Positions 43,949 through 54,394 of a stretch of 64,000 nt of DNA are shown here, piece after piece. A model generated the notes under the pieces. The model was not told the DNA's origin. It made no database searches and worked only from the letters and a program-made list of their open reading frames with translations. Position 1 is the stretch's first letter. Every line of letters starts with the position of its first letter. A program made the translations under genes and the position numbers. Source of the stretch: JBGTGG01 sp964398945 (GTDB taxonomy: Bacteria > Bacteroidota > Bacteroidia > Cytophagales > Cyclobacteriaceae); NCBI GenBank assembly GCA_964398945.1, contig CAYNOT010000005.1, positions 124,001 through 188,000 on the forward strand. Reading direction: 5' to 3'.

Positions 43949-45120
43949 TGACCACAATCGAACTTTTAGATATAGTAAGCACCGGAGAAACTAGCAAAGT
44001 TCAGTTTAAAGAAGAACTTCCAAGTAGGGATAGTGTTGCTCAAGAAATTGTTGCAATGTCAAACTCATTAGGAGGTGTAATACTTCTTGGAATAAAAGAT
44101 GTAACGGGAGGCGTAACAGGATTGACACAAGAACAGGTGGAAAGTTATGATAATGTGGTCTCTCAGGTAGCTGATAATTTGAAGCCTCCGGTTTACCTAA
44201 CAACCGAGGTGATCAAGGTGAATAATGGTACCATAGATAAGAATGTTTTAGTCGTTCATATTTCGGAAGGAGTTAATAAGCCCTACAAGACCGCAAAAGG
44301 AGAAATTTTTGTTAAGCAGGGATCTAATAAAAGGTTATTGACTGACAATGCGGAGATCATGCGTCTTTTCCAAAATAGTGGAAATCTATTAGCCGATGAA
44401 ATGGAGGTGCACGGAACTACAATCGATGATATCGATCAGGAAAAATTTGCTAGCTATTTTGTAAAGGAATTCGGGCGAACGTTCCAGGAAAGAAATTTAA
44501 GTTTTGAACAGGCCTTACGAGCTAAAAGAGTAATAAGGAATAATCAATTGACGCTTGCAGGTTTGCTGTTTTTCGGAAAAAATCCCCAAGGTGTAAAGCC
44601 AGCCTTTACAATCAAAGCTGTCTCCTACTTTGGTACCGACATAGCTGGTACTGAATACAGAAGTAAGCCAAAAGATTTGACGGGGACAATTCCCGAGCTC
44701 TTTGAAAAAGGAATGGATTTTTTAAAAAGTAATTTAAATTTCATACAGCCTGAAGGAGGATTTAACACACAAGGCAAATTAGAGATTTCAAGTATTGCCT
44801 TAGAGGAATTACTTCAAAATGCCCTAGTACATAGAGACTACTTCAAAAACTCACCTATTCGGTTAATTATATTTGATGATCGTGTTGAGATTATTAGTCC
44901 TGGTAAACTTCCTAATAGCTTAACGATAGAAGATATTAAGTTCGGCAATCCGGTTATTAGAAACAATCAATTAGTTGCCTTTAGTACGCACGTATTACCT
45001 TTTAGTGGATTGGGCTCGGGAATAAGACGCTCCATTGAAGAAGCTCCAAATATTAGTTTTACGAATGATGCAGAAGGTGAACAGTTTAAAGTCACCATTC
45101 CGAGGCCAAGCAAAGAATAA
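43948..45120 (+). CDS. AlbA_2 (Schlafen-like) plus HATPase_c_4 protein
   Basis: The 390-residue protein begins with an AlbA_2 domain (VQFKEELPSRDSVAQEIVAM, SNSLGGVILLGIKD) and ends with a GHKL-type domain (LEELLQNALVHRDYF, RLIIFDDRVEIISPGKLP, GLGSGIRRSIEEAP). It is translationally coupled to the PHP-ATPase, which argues that the two work together. Relatives are often called putative transcription regulators or helicases, with no firm evidence. Confidence 0.82.
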   Translation: MTTIELLDIVSTGETSKVQFKEELPSRDSVAQEIVAMSNSLGGVILLGIKDVTGGVTGLTQEQVESYDNVVSQVADNLKPPVYLTTEVIKVNNGTIDKNVLVVHISEGVNKPYKTAKGEIFVKQGSNKRLLTDNAEIMRLFQNSGNLLADEMEVHGTTIDDIDQEKFASYFVKEFGRTFQERNLSFEQALRAKRVIRNNQLTLAGLLFFGKNPQGVKPAFTIKAVSYFGTDIAGTEYRSKPKDLTGTIPELFEKGMDFLKSNLNFIQPEGGFNTQGKLEISSIALEELLQNALVHRDYFKNSPIRLIIFDDRVEIISPGKLPNSLTIEDIKFGNPVIRNNQLVAFSTHVLPFSGLGSGIRRSIEEAPNISFTNDAEGEQFKVTIPRPSKE

Positions 45121-45300
45121 TAGAATTACAATCGACAATCAGAGTATTTATTTACGAAAAGTATCATTTTTCAATACCGTTGAGTAAAGTTTACTCTCGG
45201 AGATAACCCAAAAAGCTCGTTACTTTCCTTCTATGTAAGCGTGATGGGCTTTGAGATTTGAAGGTATTATATTAAGTTCTATGGATTTAATTATTACGAA

Positions 45301-48300
45301 TTGAAAGTAGACGCTGATCAATTTACATTTTACGCCACCAATTTATCAAATCATTTGGCATGCGGACACCTAACGCAGCTTAGCAGGAGGGTCGCATTAA
45401 AAGAATTAGATCTGCCATCCTGGATTGACCCAGCTTTAAAAATTTTAATGGAGCGAGGCACAGAACACGAGTCTGCATACCTGGAATATTTGAAATCAAG
45501 AGGGTATAAAGTAGAAAATGTAGTGGGCTTAGGTCTCGCTGGTTCGCTTGATGCCATGAAGCGCGGTGTTGACGTTATTGCGCAAGCGGAGTTGCAAATT
45601 GGGTTTTGGGCAGGCCGTGTTGATTTTCTTATAAAAGTAGCTGGCAAAAGTGATTTCGGACCGTGGTCTTATGAAGTACAGGACACAAAACTTTCTTTGA
45701 ATACCAAAGCAGCTACGATTCTTCAACTTTGTTTATACACTGATCTTCTTTCTTCAATACAAGGTTCTGTTCCTGAGCAAATGTATGTGGTTCATCCGGG
45801 TAATGACTTTCCAAAGGAGAAATACCGCTTTGCGGATTTTCAAGCTTACTATCGCTTAAATAAAAAACGCTTTGAACAGGCGTTGAATACATCGCCTCTA
45901 CAAACTTACCCTGAGCCGACAAGTCATTGTGTTATTTGTATTTGGTGGAAGCAATGTGATAAAATCCGGCATGATGATGATCATTTATCGCTGGTTGCGG
46001 GTATCCGTTCATCTCAAACCGAAGAGTTAATTGTGCAAGGATTGAACGCCATGCACAAATTTGCGGCAGCCGAAAAACTAGAGAAGCCTAACCGGGGAAA
46101 TCTCAAAAACCTGAAGAAGAGACAAGAACAGGCACAACTTCAAGTCCGTGGCAAGAAAGAGGGACTGTTAAGAGAGTTTCTACCTATCGACAAGAATAAG
46201 AAGAAAGGTGATGAAGAATCCGATGATCACGGGTTTAATCTTCTTCCGGAAAGAACGGACGGTGACATCTATTTTGATTTTGAAGGCGACCCTTTCTTTG
46301 AAGGAGGTGGAATAGAATACTTATTTGGTTACGTATTTAAAGATTCAGAGGGAACATGGCAGCATGAAAAGCATTGGGCAAAAGACAGACATGAAGAAAA
46401 AGTTGCATTTCAAAGCTTCATGTACTTTTTGAGAGAGCGCTTAAAGCTATTTCCCAATCTTTGTATCTATCATTATTCACACAAAGAGCCCACTTCTTTC
46501 AAAAGATTAATGCGAGAGCATGGTGTTTTGGAAGATGAGGTGAACAAGCTTTTAAGAGGACTTCGCTTTGTTGACTTGCGCTCTGTTTTCAAAAAATCAA
46601 TGATGGCCAGTGTTGAAAGCTATTCCTTAAAGGCTCTTGAAGAATTTGCGAACTACAAAAGGCAGGTGCCGTTAGATCAGGCAGGTCCGGCAAGACGGGA
46701 AGTTGAATTAGCAATTAACGCTTATGATTATAAAAAGCTTACGGAAGAAATCAAAGAAATCGTTAACAAGTACAACGAAGATGATTGCAGAGCAACACTC
46801 GCATTGCATGATTGGATTGAAATTCAAAGATCAGAATTTGAGCGGCAAGGGAATACTTTGAATAGACTCGCAATAAATGATGGTGAACCAAGCGAAGATG
46901 CAAAGAAAGGAAAAGAAGAAATTCGAAAATTAGCTGACCAATTAACCCGCGACTTACCGGAAGACCGAAATACATGGAATGAAGAGGACAAGGCAAAGTG
47001 GTTACTCTCGCATCTCTTATTTTACTTTCAGCGAGAGTTTGACAGTAGCTTATGGGAATATTTTGCAGCACTCGATAAAGAGCCCGAAGATTTAGTGGAT
47101 GCTAGAAACGTAATTACAGATCTTGCATTTCATGAAACTTTGCCGGTAAAAAAGAAAAACGAAACTCCAATAGAAATTTATTCTTATCCTGAACAAGAAG
47201 TAGGTATAAAGGAAGGCGAGGTTTTGAGAGATTTTGCGAGTAAGAAAGAAATCGGAACGGTTGCCGAGATAGATCATGAGAAAGGAATAGTTCACATTAA
47301 ACGCAGAAAAAATAATAGTGAGATAAGACCGGATATTGTTGTTTCCTTTCCGACTAGTAGAACAGCAGCTCTATTCAAGTCATTAGTAAATTTTGCGGAA
47401 GATATCATTACCAATGGCTTAAGTGAAAAGTGTACGTATAGAGCAGGAGCCGATTTGTTGATGAAGAGTTGGCCCCGGTTTACAAAAATTATTGATTGCC
47501 CATTGCCAAAGTATGATAAAGACTTGGTTAAGTCAGCAGCCTCATTGTGTAAACTACTAGATGACAGTGTTCTGCCTTTGCAAGGTCCTCCTGGTACAGG
47601 AAAGACTCATACAGGCGCTGAGATGATTCTTGAACTATTAAAAGAGAAGAAAAAAATAGGGGTTACGGCAGTGAGTCATAAGGCATATCAAAATCTTCTT
47701 TTGAAAGTAAAACATTTGGCGGATGAAAGGAACCTAACAGTCAAACTGGGATACAAAGGTAAAGAAGGCAGCGATGCTGTTACAGGGCTGACTTTGTTGG
47801 AACTTGAGAAGAATGAATTATCAAAAGCTTTAGATGAAGGTTATGTGGTTGGTGGCACAGCTTGGTTATGGTCGACTGAATACGCAAAACAGAAATTAGA
47901 TTATCTTTTTGTTGATGAGGCTGGGCAAATGTCGCTTGCGTATGTATTGGCGATTGCAAAGTGCACTAAGAATTTAATTTTACTTGGTGACCCCAATCAG
48001 CTAGAGCAACCTCAAAAGGGAACGCACCCAGAGGGAAGCGATGTGGCTGCACTCGCTCATATTTTGGGCGGCAAGGTGACGATGCCTGAAGATCGAGGCA
48101 TTTTCATGCACACTACATGGCGGCTCCATCCAAGTATTTGCAAATTTACTTCCGAGTTATTTTATGAAGGAAAGCTTCATAGTGCTCCAGGGCTGGAGAA
48201 ACAAATTATCGAAGGCAAAACCAGGTTTAGTGGCAGCGGTTTATTTTATGTTCCTGTCACACATTTTGGTAACCAAACAAAAGCAGCAGAAGAAATTGAT

Positions 48301-48699
48301 GAAATAAAAAACATTACCCAAGACTTACTTGATAATGGTATTTACATGGGGGAAAAAATTGAACCCGATGATATATTGATCATTGCTCCCTACAATAACC
48401 AGGTGAACGCACTAAAACTGAGTTTACCCAAATTCAATGTTGGCACGGTAGACAAATTTCAAGGGCAAGAAGCACCTGTTGTTATCTACTCTATGACTTC
48501 TTCCACGGTTGAAGACACACCAAGAGGAATGGGATTTCTTTTTGACCCAAACCGACTGAATGTAGCCACGAGTCGTGCAAAAAGTGTTTGTGTTTTAGTC
48601 GCCAGCCCTAAGTTACTTGAGCCGGAGTGTAATACGATTGAACAAATGAAATGGGCGAATGGATTGTGTAGGTTCGTGGAGTTAAGTCAAATAAGTTAA
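45301..48699 (+). CDS. TM0106-type RecB-like nuclease fused to UPF1-like helicase
   Basis: The 1132-residue protein starts at TTG. The N-terminal part is a RecB-like nuclease (YEVQDTKLSLNTKA near 125, Cys cluster CVICIWWKQC near 210), then an RNase H-like exonuclease (IYFDFEGDPFFEGG near 320), and a C-terminal SF1 helicase: Walker A QGPPGTGKTHTG near 762, FVDEAGQMSLAY, GDPNQLEQP, VDKFQGQEAPVV and NVATSRAKS. It probably degrades or unwinds foreign nucleic acid. It sits between the PHP-ATPase pair and the type III system. Confidence 0.85.
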   Translation: MKVDADQFTFYATNLSNHLACGHLTQLSRRVALKELDLPSWIDPALKILMERGTEHESAYLEYLKSRGYKVENVVGLGLAGSLDAMKRGVDVIAQAELQIGFWAGRVDFLIKVAGKSDFGPWSYEVQDTKLSLNTKAATILQLCLYTDLLSSIQGSVPEQMYVVHPGNDFPKEKYRFADFQAYYRLNKKRFEQALNTSPLQTYPEPTSHCVICIWWKQCDKIRHDDDHLSLVAGIRSSQTEELIVQGLNAMHKFAAAEKLEKPNRGNLKNLKKRQEQAQLQVRGKKEGLLREFLPIDKNKKKGDEESDDHGFNLLPERTDGDIYFDFEGDPFFEGGGIEYLFGYVFKDSEGTWQHEKHWAKDRHEEKVAFQSFMYFLRERLKLFPNLCIYHYSHKEPTSFKRLMREHGVLEDEVNKLLRGLRFVDLRSVFKKSMMASVESYSLKALEEFANYKRQVPLDQAGPARREVELAINAYDYKKLTEEIKEIVNKYNEDDCRATLALHDWIEIQRSEFERQGNTLNRLAINDGEPSEDAKKGKEEIRKLADQLTRDLPEDRNTWNEEDKAKWLLSHLLFYFQREFDSSLWEYFAALDKEPEDLVDARNVITDLAFHETLPVKKKNETPIEIYSYPEQEVGIKEGEVLRDFASKKEIGTVAEIDHEKGIVHIKRRKNNSEIRPDIVVSFPTSRTAALFKSLVNFAEDIITNGLSEKCTYRAGADLLMKSWPRFTKIIDCPLPKYDKDLVKSAASLCKLLDDSVLPLQGPPGTGKTHTGAEMILELLKEKKKIGVTAVSHKAYQNLLLKVKHLADERNLTVKLGYKGKEGSDAVTGLTLLELEKNELSKALDEGYVVGGTAWLWSTEYAKQKLDYLFVDEAGQMSLAYVLAIAKCTKNLILLGDPNQLEQPQKGTHPEGSDVAALAHILGGKVTMPEDRGIFMHTTWRLHPSICKFTSELFYEGKLHSAPGLEKQIIEGKTRFSGSGLFYVPVTHFGNQTKAAEEIDEIKNITQDLLDNGIYMGEKIEPDDILIIAPYNNQVNALKLSLPKFNVGTVDKFQGQEAPVVIYSMTSSTVEDTPRGMGFLFDPNRLNVATSRAKSVCVLVASPKLLEPECNTIEQMKWANGLCRFVELSQIS

Positions 48700-48888
48700 G
48701 AAAAGTTAAAACTTGTGCTTAATATTTTAAAAGAATTGATCTTCTAACATTGCGAATTGTAAGTTTCACAACTAAAAATCGCGTGCGCCACCAAAGCTAT
48801 GGCAAGAGCCAAACCCACCCGTATGGAAGACTCATTTAGAGCGTAATTTTGCGTATTTTCAAACCCAAATCTCGAAAACTGATAAGTA

Positions 48889-50643
48889 ATGCCAAGTCTT
48901 CACTGGATAGGAAAGGAAAAAGTAATTAATCATCATTTAGATGTTCCCTTTAAAGTACTGGAACACTCATTTAGTTTTGATAATGGAACCCAAACAAAAG
49001 AGGAAATAAAAAATGGAAATAAAATTATCCACGGTGATAATCTTGAAGCACTAAAAGCCCTTTTACCTGAATATGAAAAAAGAATAAACTGTGTTTACAT
49101 AGATCCTCCTTACAATACGGGCAATGAAAATTGGGTTTATAATGACAATGTAAACGACTCAAAGATTAAAAAATGGTTAGGTCAAGTAGTTGGAAAAGAA
49201 AGTGAAGATTTAAGTCGTCATGACAAGTGGTTATGTATGATGTATCCTCGCCTTAAACTATTACAAAAATTACTTGCAGAAGATGGCTCTCTTGTAATCA
49301 GCATTGGATATCAAGAGTTATTTAATCTTATGCCGGTTTTGAAAGAATTGTTTTCCTCAAAACAGATTGCATGTATTACTGTTCAAACTTCAGGTGGAAA
49401 ACCATCAGGCTCTTTTAATTACCAACATGAATATCTAATCTTCATCGTTCCAAACGAATTTGAAGCAAATCCCATGAACTTTACTGGTGGTATTGAGAGA
49501 ACACCTTTTGAAGGTCTAACACTTGCAACATTCGATAAAACGCAACGACCTAATCAAACCTATCCAATATTTGTAAATACTGAAACATCTAATTTAGAAG
49601 GCATCGGTGAATCATTGCAAGAAAGAATTAAAAACGGAAAATATGTAGGTGAGCTTACAGATTTTGAATATGACTTTAACGAAGCTCCTGCGGGCACTGT
49701 GGCAGTTTGGCCAATAACAAGCAAAGGTAAACAGTGCGTTTGGAGATTGTCGCCAAATAGATTTCTAAACGATTGGGAGAAAGGCTATATAAAGATTTCT
49801 CCTAATCGTCAAAAGGGAAGTTTAAACAGATACAGCATTCAATATTTACCAGAAGGTGTAATTAAGAAAATTGAAAAGGGCATATTAAAGGTAAATGGCA
49901 AAGAGGAGAATGCACCAACATTAACTTTTGGTGAAAATAAAACGGTAGGAAGCGACATTCCGACTATATGGTTGGAGAAAGAATTCTATTCGGTTAAGGG
50001 TACAACTTTATTGAATGAGATTTTTTCAACGAAGAATTTCAATTATCCAAAACCACTTCCATTAATCACCGAAATTATAAGAGCAATGACCTCTCCAAAT
50101 GACATTATCCTGGATTCTTTTGCAGGTTCTGCATCAACCGCTCATGCAACACTGGACCTTAATGCAGAAGATGGAGGTAAGAGACAGTTCATTTTAGTTG
50201 AAATGGAGGATTATGCTAAGACGGTGACAGCCGAAAGGGTTAAGTTAGTTATCGAAGGTTATTCAGACAAAGAAGGAACAAGTGGAAATTTTAATTTCTA
50301 TGAGTTAGGTCAGCCCATGTTTTTAGATGATGGCAATTTAAACGAGTTAGTAGGCTCTGAAAAAATACGCAAATATGTCTACTACAGCGAAACTAAAACG
50401 CCACTAATAGAAGCAAAGCATAAAGACAATAAATACTATTTAGGTAAAGCGAATGATACCGCATATTATTTCAACTATGAGCAAAATGAAGTAACAACTT
50501 TAGACCATGCTTTCTTATCAACCATGAAAACCAAAGCAGAGCAATATGTAATCTATGCAGACAATTGTTTGCTAACAAAGGATTATATGACTAAGTATCA
50601 CATCATTTTCAAGAAGATCCCAAGGGACATAACAAGATTTTAA
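48889..50643 (+). CDS. mod: Type III restriction-modification methyltransferase (Mod)
   Basis: The 584-residue protein is a beta-class N6-adenine methyltransferase, with motif IV DPPYNTGNE near residue 73 and, after it, the AdoMet motif DSFAGSASTAHATLDLN near 408. The region between (about 130-370) would hold target recognition. It methylates one strand of an asymmetric site that cannot be predicted. The res gene follows after three bases. Confidence 0.93.
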   Translation: MPSLHWIGKEKVINHHLDVPFKVLEHSFSFDNGTQTKEEIKNGNKIIHGDNLEALKALLPEYEKRINCVYIDPPYNTGNENWVYNDNVNDSKIKKWLGQVVGKESEDLSRHDKWLCMMYPRLKLLQKLLAEDGSLVISIGYQELFNLMPVLKELFSSKQIACITVQTSGGKPSGSFNYQHEYLIFIVPNEFEANPMNFTGGIERTPFEGLTLATFDKTQRPNQTYPIFVNTETSNLEGIGESLQERIKNGKYVGELTDFEYDFNEAPAGTVAVWPITSKGKQCVWRLSPNRFLNDWEKGYIKISPNRQKGSLNRYSIQYLPEGVIKKIEKGILKVNGKEENAPTLTFGENKTVGSDIPTIWLEKEFYSVKGTTLLNEIFSTKNFNYPKPLPLITEIIRAMTSPNDIILDSFAGSASTAHATLDLNAEDGGKRQFILVEMEDYAKTVTAERVKLVIEGYSDKEGTSGNFNFYELGQPMFLDDGNLNELVGSEKIRKYVYYSETKTPLIEAKHKDNKYYLGKANDTAYYFNYEQNEVTTLDHAFLSTMKTKAEQYVIYADNCLLTKDYMTKYHIIFKKIPRDITRF

Positions 50644-50646
50644 GCG

Positions 50647-53262
50647 ATGGAATTAAAGCCATATCAACAACACGTAATTAACGACCTTGCATTGTTTTTG
50701 GAGAACATACAGGAAATCAAAGATACAAAGGATGCATTTTATAATTTCTGGTCGAAGCACCCGCGAACACCTCTTTTTCCATATTCAGGAACAGCTATTG
50801 AGCCATACAAAAACAATGTACCGCGCGTACCACACATTTGTGTGAAAGTACCAACCGCTGGGGGCAAAACGTTTATTGCATGCAATGCCATCAAGACTAT
50901 TTTTGATTTCTTTAATTATGATAGACCGAAAGCAGTTGTTTGGTTAGTACCCTCTATTACGATATTAGACCAAACAATTAAGAACCTGAAAGACCCTTCA
51001 CATCCATATCGCCAGAAAATCAATTCTCATTTTGGCAATAAAGTTGAAGTTTTTGATAAAGCGACTTTATTACAAGGAAGTGGATTTAATGCAACGACTA
51101 TAAAAGAGCAATTGAATGTTTTGGTTTTCAGTTTTGATAGCTTAAGAGCCAAAAATAAAGAAGACAGAAAGGTTTTTCAGGAAAACGGAAACCTGCAATC
51201 TTTCGAAAACCTGTTAGGTAGAGACACCGACATTACGTTGGGGTCAATTATTAAATACTTAAATCCTTTAGTTGTAGTAGACGAGAGTCATAATGCAGAA
51301 AGTGATTTAAGCGTAGATATGCTTAAAGAAATAAATCCATGTTTTATTCTAGATCTCACAGCAACACCAAGGAAAAATAGCAACATTATTAGTTTCATTG
51401 ATGCCTTGGAATTGAAAAAGGAGAACATGGTAAAACTTCCTGTAATTGTTTACAATCATCAGGACAAAACAGAAGTGATCAATTCCAGTTTGCAACTTCA
51501 AAAGCGTTTGGAGCTGCAAGCCATTGAAGAGGAAAAGAAAGGTGGTAAATACATTCGTCCTATTGTTTTGTTTCAGGCTCAACCAAAAAATGGTAAAGAT
51601 TTTTTGAACGAAGAAGAAGAAAAATCGAATGTTCAGAAACTGAAAGAAAAACTCATTGAGTTGAAAATTCCTGCTGACCAAATCAAGATCAAAACGGCAA
51701 ACATTAACGAGATAAAAGGAATCGATTTAATGAGCAAAGCATGTGAAGTTCGTTTTATTATTACGATTAATGCATTAAAGGAGGGTTGGGATTGTCCATT
51801 TGCTTACATATTGGCGTCCTTGGCAGATAAAAGTTCAGCAGTAGATGTTGAACAAATATTGGGTAGGGTTTTGCGCCAGCCTTATGTAATGAAACACAAC
51901 TTTCCGTTACTCAATTTGAGTTATGTTTTAACCGCTTCGTCAAAATTCCTTGATACGCTAGACAATATTGTAAAAGGTTTGAATAAAGCAGGCTTCAGCG
52001 ATAAAGATTATAAACTTGCCGATCCTGCAATGTTGGAAGAAACAGAAAGACTTGACCCGTTGAAACAATTAACTGTTTTTCCAACAAGTGAAGCCGCAAC
52101 CGAAGATATTACTTCCGACATTGACACATCAAGAATTTTGATTCCTTCAGAAACTGTATTACCGAACACGACAGTTTCTGAAATCGAACAAACAGCAATT
52201 CAACAAAATGAAGCCTTTGAAAAAACAGTTTCCGAAATGGAAGCCAACAGCACCACGGCTTTGCCAAACGAAATACAACAGCTTGTGAAAACATATAGCA
52301 TTAAGGATATTTTTCAAGTACAAGCAGGACAGATTAATCTGCCACAGTTCTATTTGAAAGTACCTGCCAACGACTTGTTTGGAAAGAAAGAAGAAGAATT
52401 GCCTTTAGAAAAGGAAAATCTTTTGGATGGTTTTGCATTGAGTAAAGCAGATACGAATATCGTATTCGACAGTATAGTATCAGAACTTTACAAGGTTGAT
52501 TTAGATGAGACTAAAAAGGAGCACACTCCAACTTTTATTAGACTTGATGGAGAAGTAAAGGAAAGTATTATATCATATCTCTTAGACCCATCAAGAAAAG
52601 AGAGTCGGGTTAAAAATTTCACTAAAAGGATAATGGATATAATAGGAAACATGTATCCAATACCAGATAAGGAAATAGAAAAGTATATCAACCGAGTGTT
52701 AGAAGACTTTAAGGATGAGCAATTCGGTGATTTTGCGAACAACGAATACACCTATACGGACAAAATAAAACAAAAAATAAAATCACTTTCCGAAACCTTT
52801 GCCGAAAAGAAATTCAAAGATTTTTTAGACACCGATAAAGTATTCATTAAAAAATCCTTCTCATTGCCTAAAAGCATTTCACCAGGCGACACGTCTAAGG
52901 ACATTACAAAATCCCTTTATGAAAAGGAAGGTAAGATGAACGGATTTGAAGAACGTGTTATCAATGAAATAGGTAACATGACCAATATAGCTTTCTGGAC
53001 AAGAAATATTGAGAGAAAGGGTTTCAGAATTAACGGTTTTGTGAATCATTATCCCGACTTCATAATTCAAACCAAAAGTGGCAAGACCATTTTACTGGAA
53101 ACAAAGGGCGATCATTTGGACGCAGAACAAAAAATAAGACTGGGCGGTCTTTGGGCTAGCAAAGCCGGCAACAACTATAGGTACTTTATGGTATATGAGA
53201 GAAGAACCGTAGATGATGCTTATAAGCTGGAAGACTTTCTCAAGATCATAAAAGACATTTAA
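50647..53262 (+). CDS. res: Type III restriction enzyme Res subunit
   Basis: The 871-residue protein is an SF2 translocase-nuclease: Walker A VPTAGGKTFIACNAI near 77, VVDESHNAE near 212, LDLTATPR, then VEQILGRVLRQP near 415; the C-terminal PD-(D/E)xK nuclease is HYPDFIIQTKSG followed by LLETKG near 820. It cuts DNA after ATP-driven movement between two inverted sites in a complex with Mod. Confidence 0.93.
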   Translation: MELKPYQQHVINDLALFLENIQEIKDTKDAFYNFWSKHPRTPLFPYSGTAIEPYKNNVPRVPHICVKVPTAGGKTFIACNAIKTIFDFFNYDRPKAVVWLVPSITILDQTIKNLKDPSHPYRQKINSHFGNKVEVFDKATLLQGSGFNATTIKEQLNVLVFSFDSLRAKNKEDRKVFQENGNLQSFENLLGRDTDITLGSIIKYLNPLVVVDESHNAESDLSVDMLKEINPCFILDLTATPRKNSNIISFIDALELKKENMVKLPVIVYNHQDKTEVINSSLQLQKRLELQAIEEEKKGGKYIRPIVLFQAQPKNGKDFLNEEEEKSNVQKLKEKLIELKIPADQIKIKTANINEIKGIDLMSKACEVRFIITINALKEGWDCPFAYILASLADKSSAVDVEQILGRVLRQPYVMKHNFPLLNLSYVLTASSKFLDTLDNIVKGLNKAGFSDKDYKLADPAMLEETERLDPLKQLTVFPTSEAATEDITSDIDTSRILIPSETVLPNTTVSEIEQTAIQQNEAFEKTVSEMEANSTTALPNEIQQLVKTYSIKDIFQVQAGQINLPQFYLKVPANDLFGKKEEELPLEKENLLDGFALSKADTNIVFDSIVSELYKVDLDETKKEHTPTFIRLDGEVKESIISYLLDPSRKESRVKNFTKRIMDIIGNMYPIPDKEIEKYINRVLEDFKDEQFGDFANNEYTYTDKIKQKIKSLSETFAEKKFKDFLDTDKVFIKKSFSLPKSISPGDTSKDITKSLYEKEGKMNGFEERVINEIGNMTNIAFWTRNIERKGFRINGFVNHYPDFIIQTKSGKTILLETKGDHLDAEQKIRLGGLWASKAGNNYRYFMVYERRTVDDAYKLEDFLKIIKDI

Positions 53263-53299
53263 TCAGTCAGGAATTGCTCCCTCGGTAATAAAACGACTT

Positions 53300-54022
53300 T
53301 CACTTATTAAAAGTTAACCACTTTTTAACTTGTTCCTCAACTTCTTTCACATTCTGTGACGGAAAGTTTTTCAATACGTATTCAGAAAATCCATTTCTAA
53401 TTTTCGCATCTTCCCATTCCATTATGGTAAGACTAAGCATTGGCCATTTTTTTAACTGAATCATAAAACCAAACAGTGATAAGTATGGGGGAGCATAATA
53501 GAAAGAACTTTCCACTAATTCATTATATAAAGGTTTAGCAAGAGCAGTTCTCATGTCCCGCACTACGTCATACAAAATCCTGAGCTTACCACCTTCTTTA
53601 ATAGTCGTGGCTAACGCTGGCATTCCTTTGTCCTGAAAAAATGTAAACAAGTAGTCGCCAAATCCGGGTTCGGTTAGATCGCATAGGTCCTGACCATAAA
53701 ATAGATACTCTTCTTTAAATCGGTCGAGAGAGAAATCTGAGAGTGTCTTGTCTATCACGAAATCAATCAATTCTTTTTCCTTCTCAATAATCTGCTCTAT
53801 TGTAGGGCCATGCGTTTTTCCTGATGAAAAAAGAACATATCGTGGCTTGGAAAACAACTCAAAATAATAGCTCTTAAAGAAAATCGTTTTTCGGTCATAG
53901 GTTACATGGACATACAAGGGATATGTTTGTTTTCCATGAAAATGAACCTTCTTCAGTCTATCGTTCAGAAAAGTTTTATAACTTACCTTATATGTTTTAC
54001 TTTCTTTGGTGCTTTTTGCCAT
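53300..54022 (-). CDS. Protein of unknown function next to the recombinase
   Basis: The 240-residue protein begins with a basic beta-rich stretch (KTYKVSYKTFLNDRLKK, PLYVHVTYDRKTIFFKSYYF) that resembles the arm-binding part of phage-type integrases, but no catalytic core follows. The rest is helical and unrecognised. It converges on res and is divergent from the small gene before the recombinase, so it may be a DNA-binding directionality or regulatory factor. Confidence 0.6.
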   Translation of the reverse strand: MAKSTKESKTYKVSYKTFLNDRLKKVHFHGKQTYPLYVHVTYDRKTIFFKSYYFELFSKPRYVLFSSGKTHGPTIEQIIEKEKELIDFVIDKTLSDFSLDRFKEEYLFYGQDLCDLTEPGFGDYLFTFFQDKGMPALATTIKEGGKLRILYDVVRDMRTALAKPLYNELVESSFYYAPPYLSLFGFMIQLKKWPMLSLTIMEWEDAKIRNGFSEYVLKNFPSQNVKEVEEQVKKWLTFNK

Positions 54023-54051
54023 CCGGTTCAGTTATTGAATTAGTCTAATCT

Positions 54052-54107
54052 GTTCAAAATAAACCATTCTGAATTAACATATGGTAAGTCAGAAAACTAT
54101 TTTGAAC
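54052..54107. promoter_or_regulatory. GTTCAAAATA/TATTTTGAAC inverted repeat in a divergent promoter
   Basis: Perfect ten-base arms at 54052-54061 and 54098-54107 are 36 bases apart in the gap between the 240-residue gene (minus) and the recombinase operon (plus). It may bind a regulator or the recombinase. Confidence 0.45.
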
Positions 54108-54198
54108 TAAATTGATACAAGTTTAGTTAAATTAATTTGTTAACAAAACAAAAGTTTTTAACTTAGCGTTTAACTGGTACCCCTTATCATGCCTAAGG

Positions 54199-54369
54199 AT
54201 GATGGAGGTGCCAATGGAGAAAGTTACGCCAGAAAAAGTAGTTCAGATGCTCAAAGCCAAAGGCACGGAAGTGTCCCTTGAGGAAGCCGCTACTATCCTT
54301 AAATTTCTCCAACTACTTGCTGATGCCGTGGTGTCTCAATACCTGGGCAAAGGCAGGGGAAATAAATGA
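54199..54369 (+). CDS. Small helical protein leading the recombinase operon
   Basis: A 56-codon frame starts ATG ATG at 54199 (or ATG at 54214, 51 codons). The body reads KVTPEKVVQMLKAKGTEVSLE and ends QYLGKGRGNK, with strong helix propensity and coding-like composition. It precedes the recombinase start by 25 bases. Short proteins in this place are frequent in Bacteroidota elements with large serine recombinases, and could modulate the reaction. Confidence 0.65.
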   Translation: MMEVPMEKVTPEKVVQMLKAKGTEVSLEEAATILKFLQLLADAVVSQYLGKGRGNK

Positions 54370-54394
54370 TACATTAATCTAAAATTACCGTCTC

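Noticed and set aside
48799..48846. 15-codon frame before mod
   Set aside because: Too short, no leader or run of identical codons, and not next to a regulatory structure.
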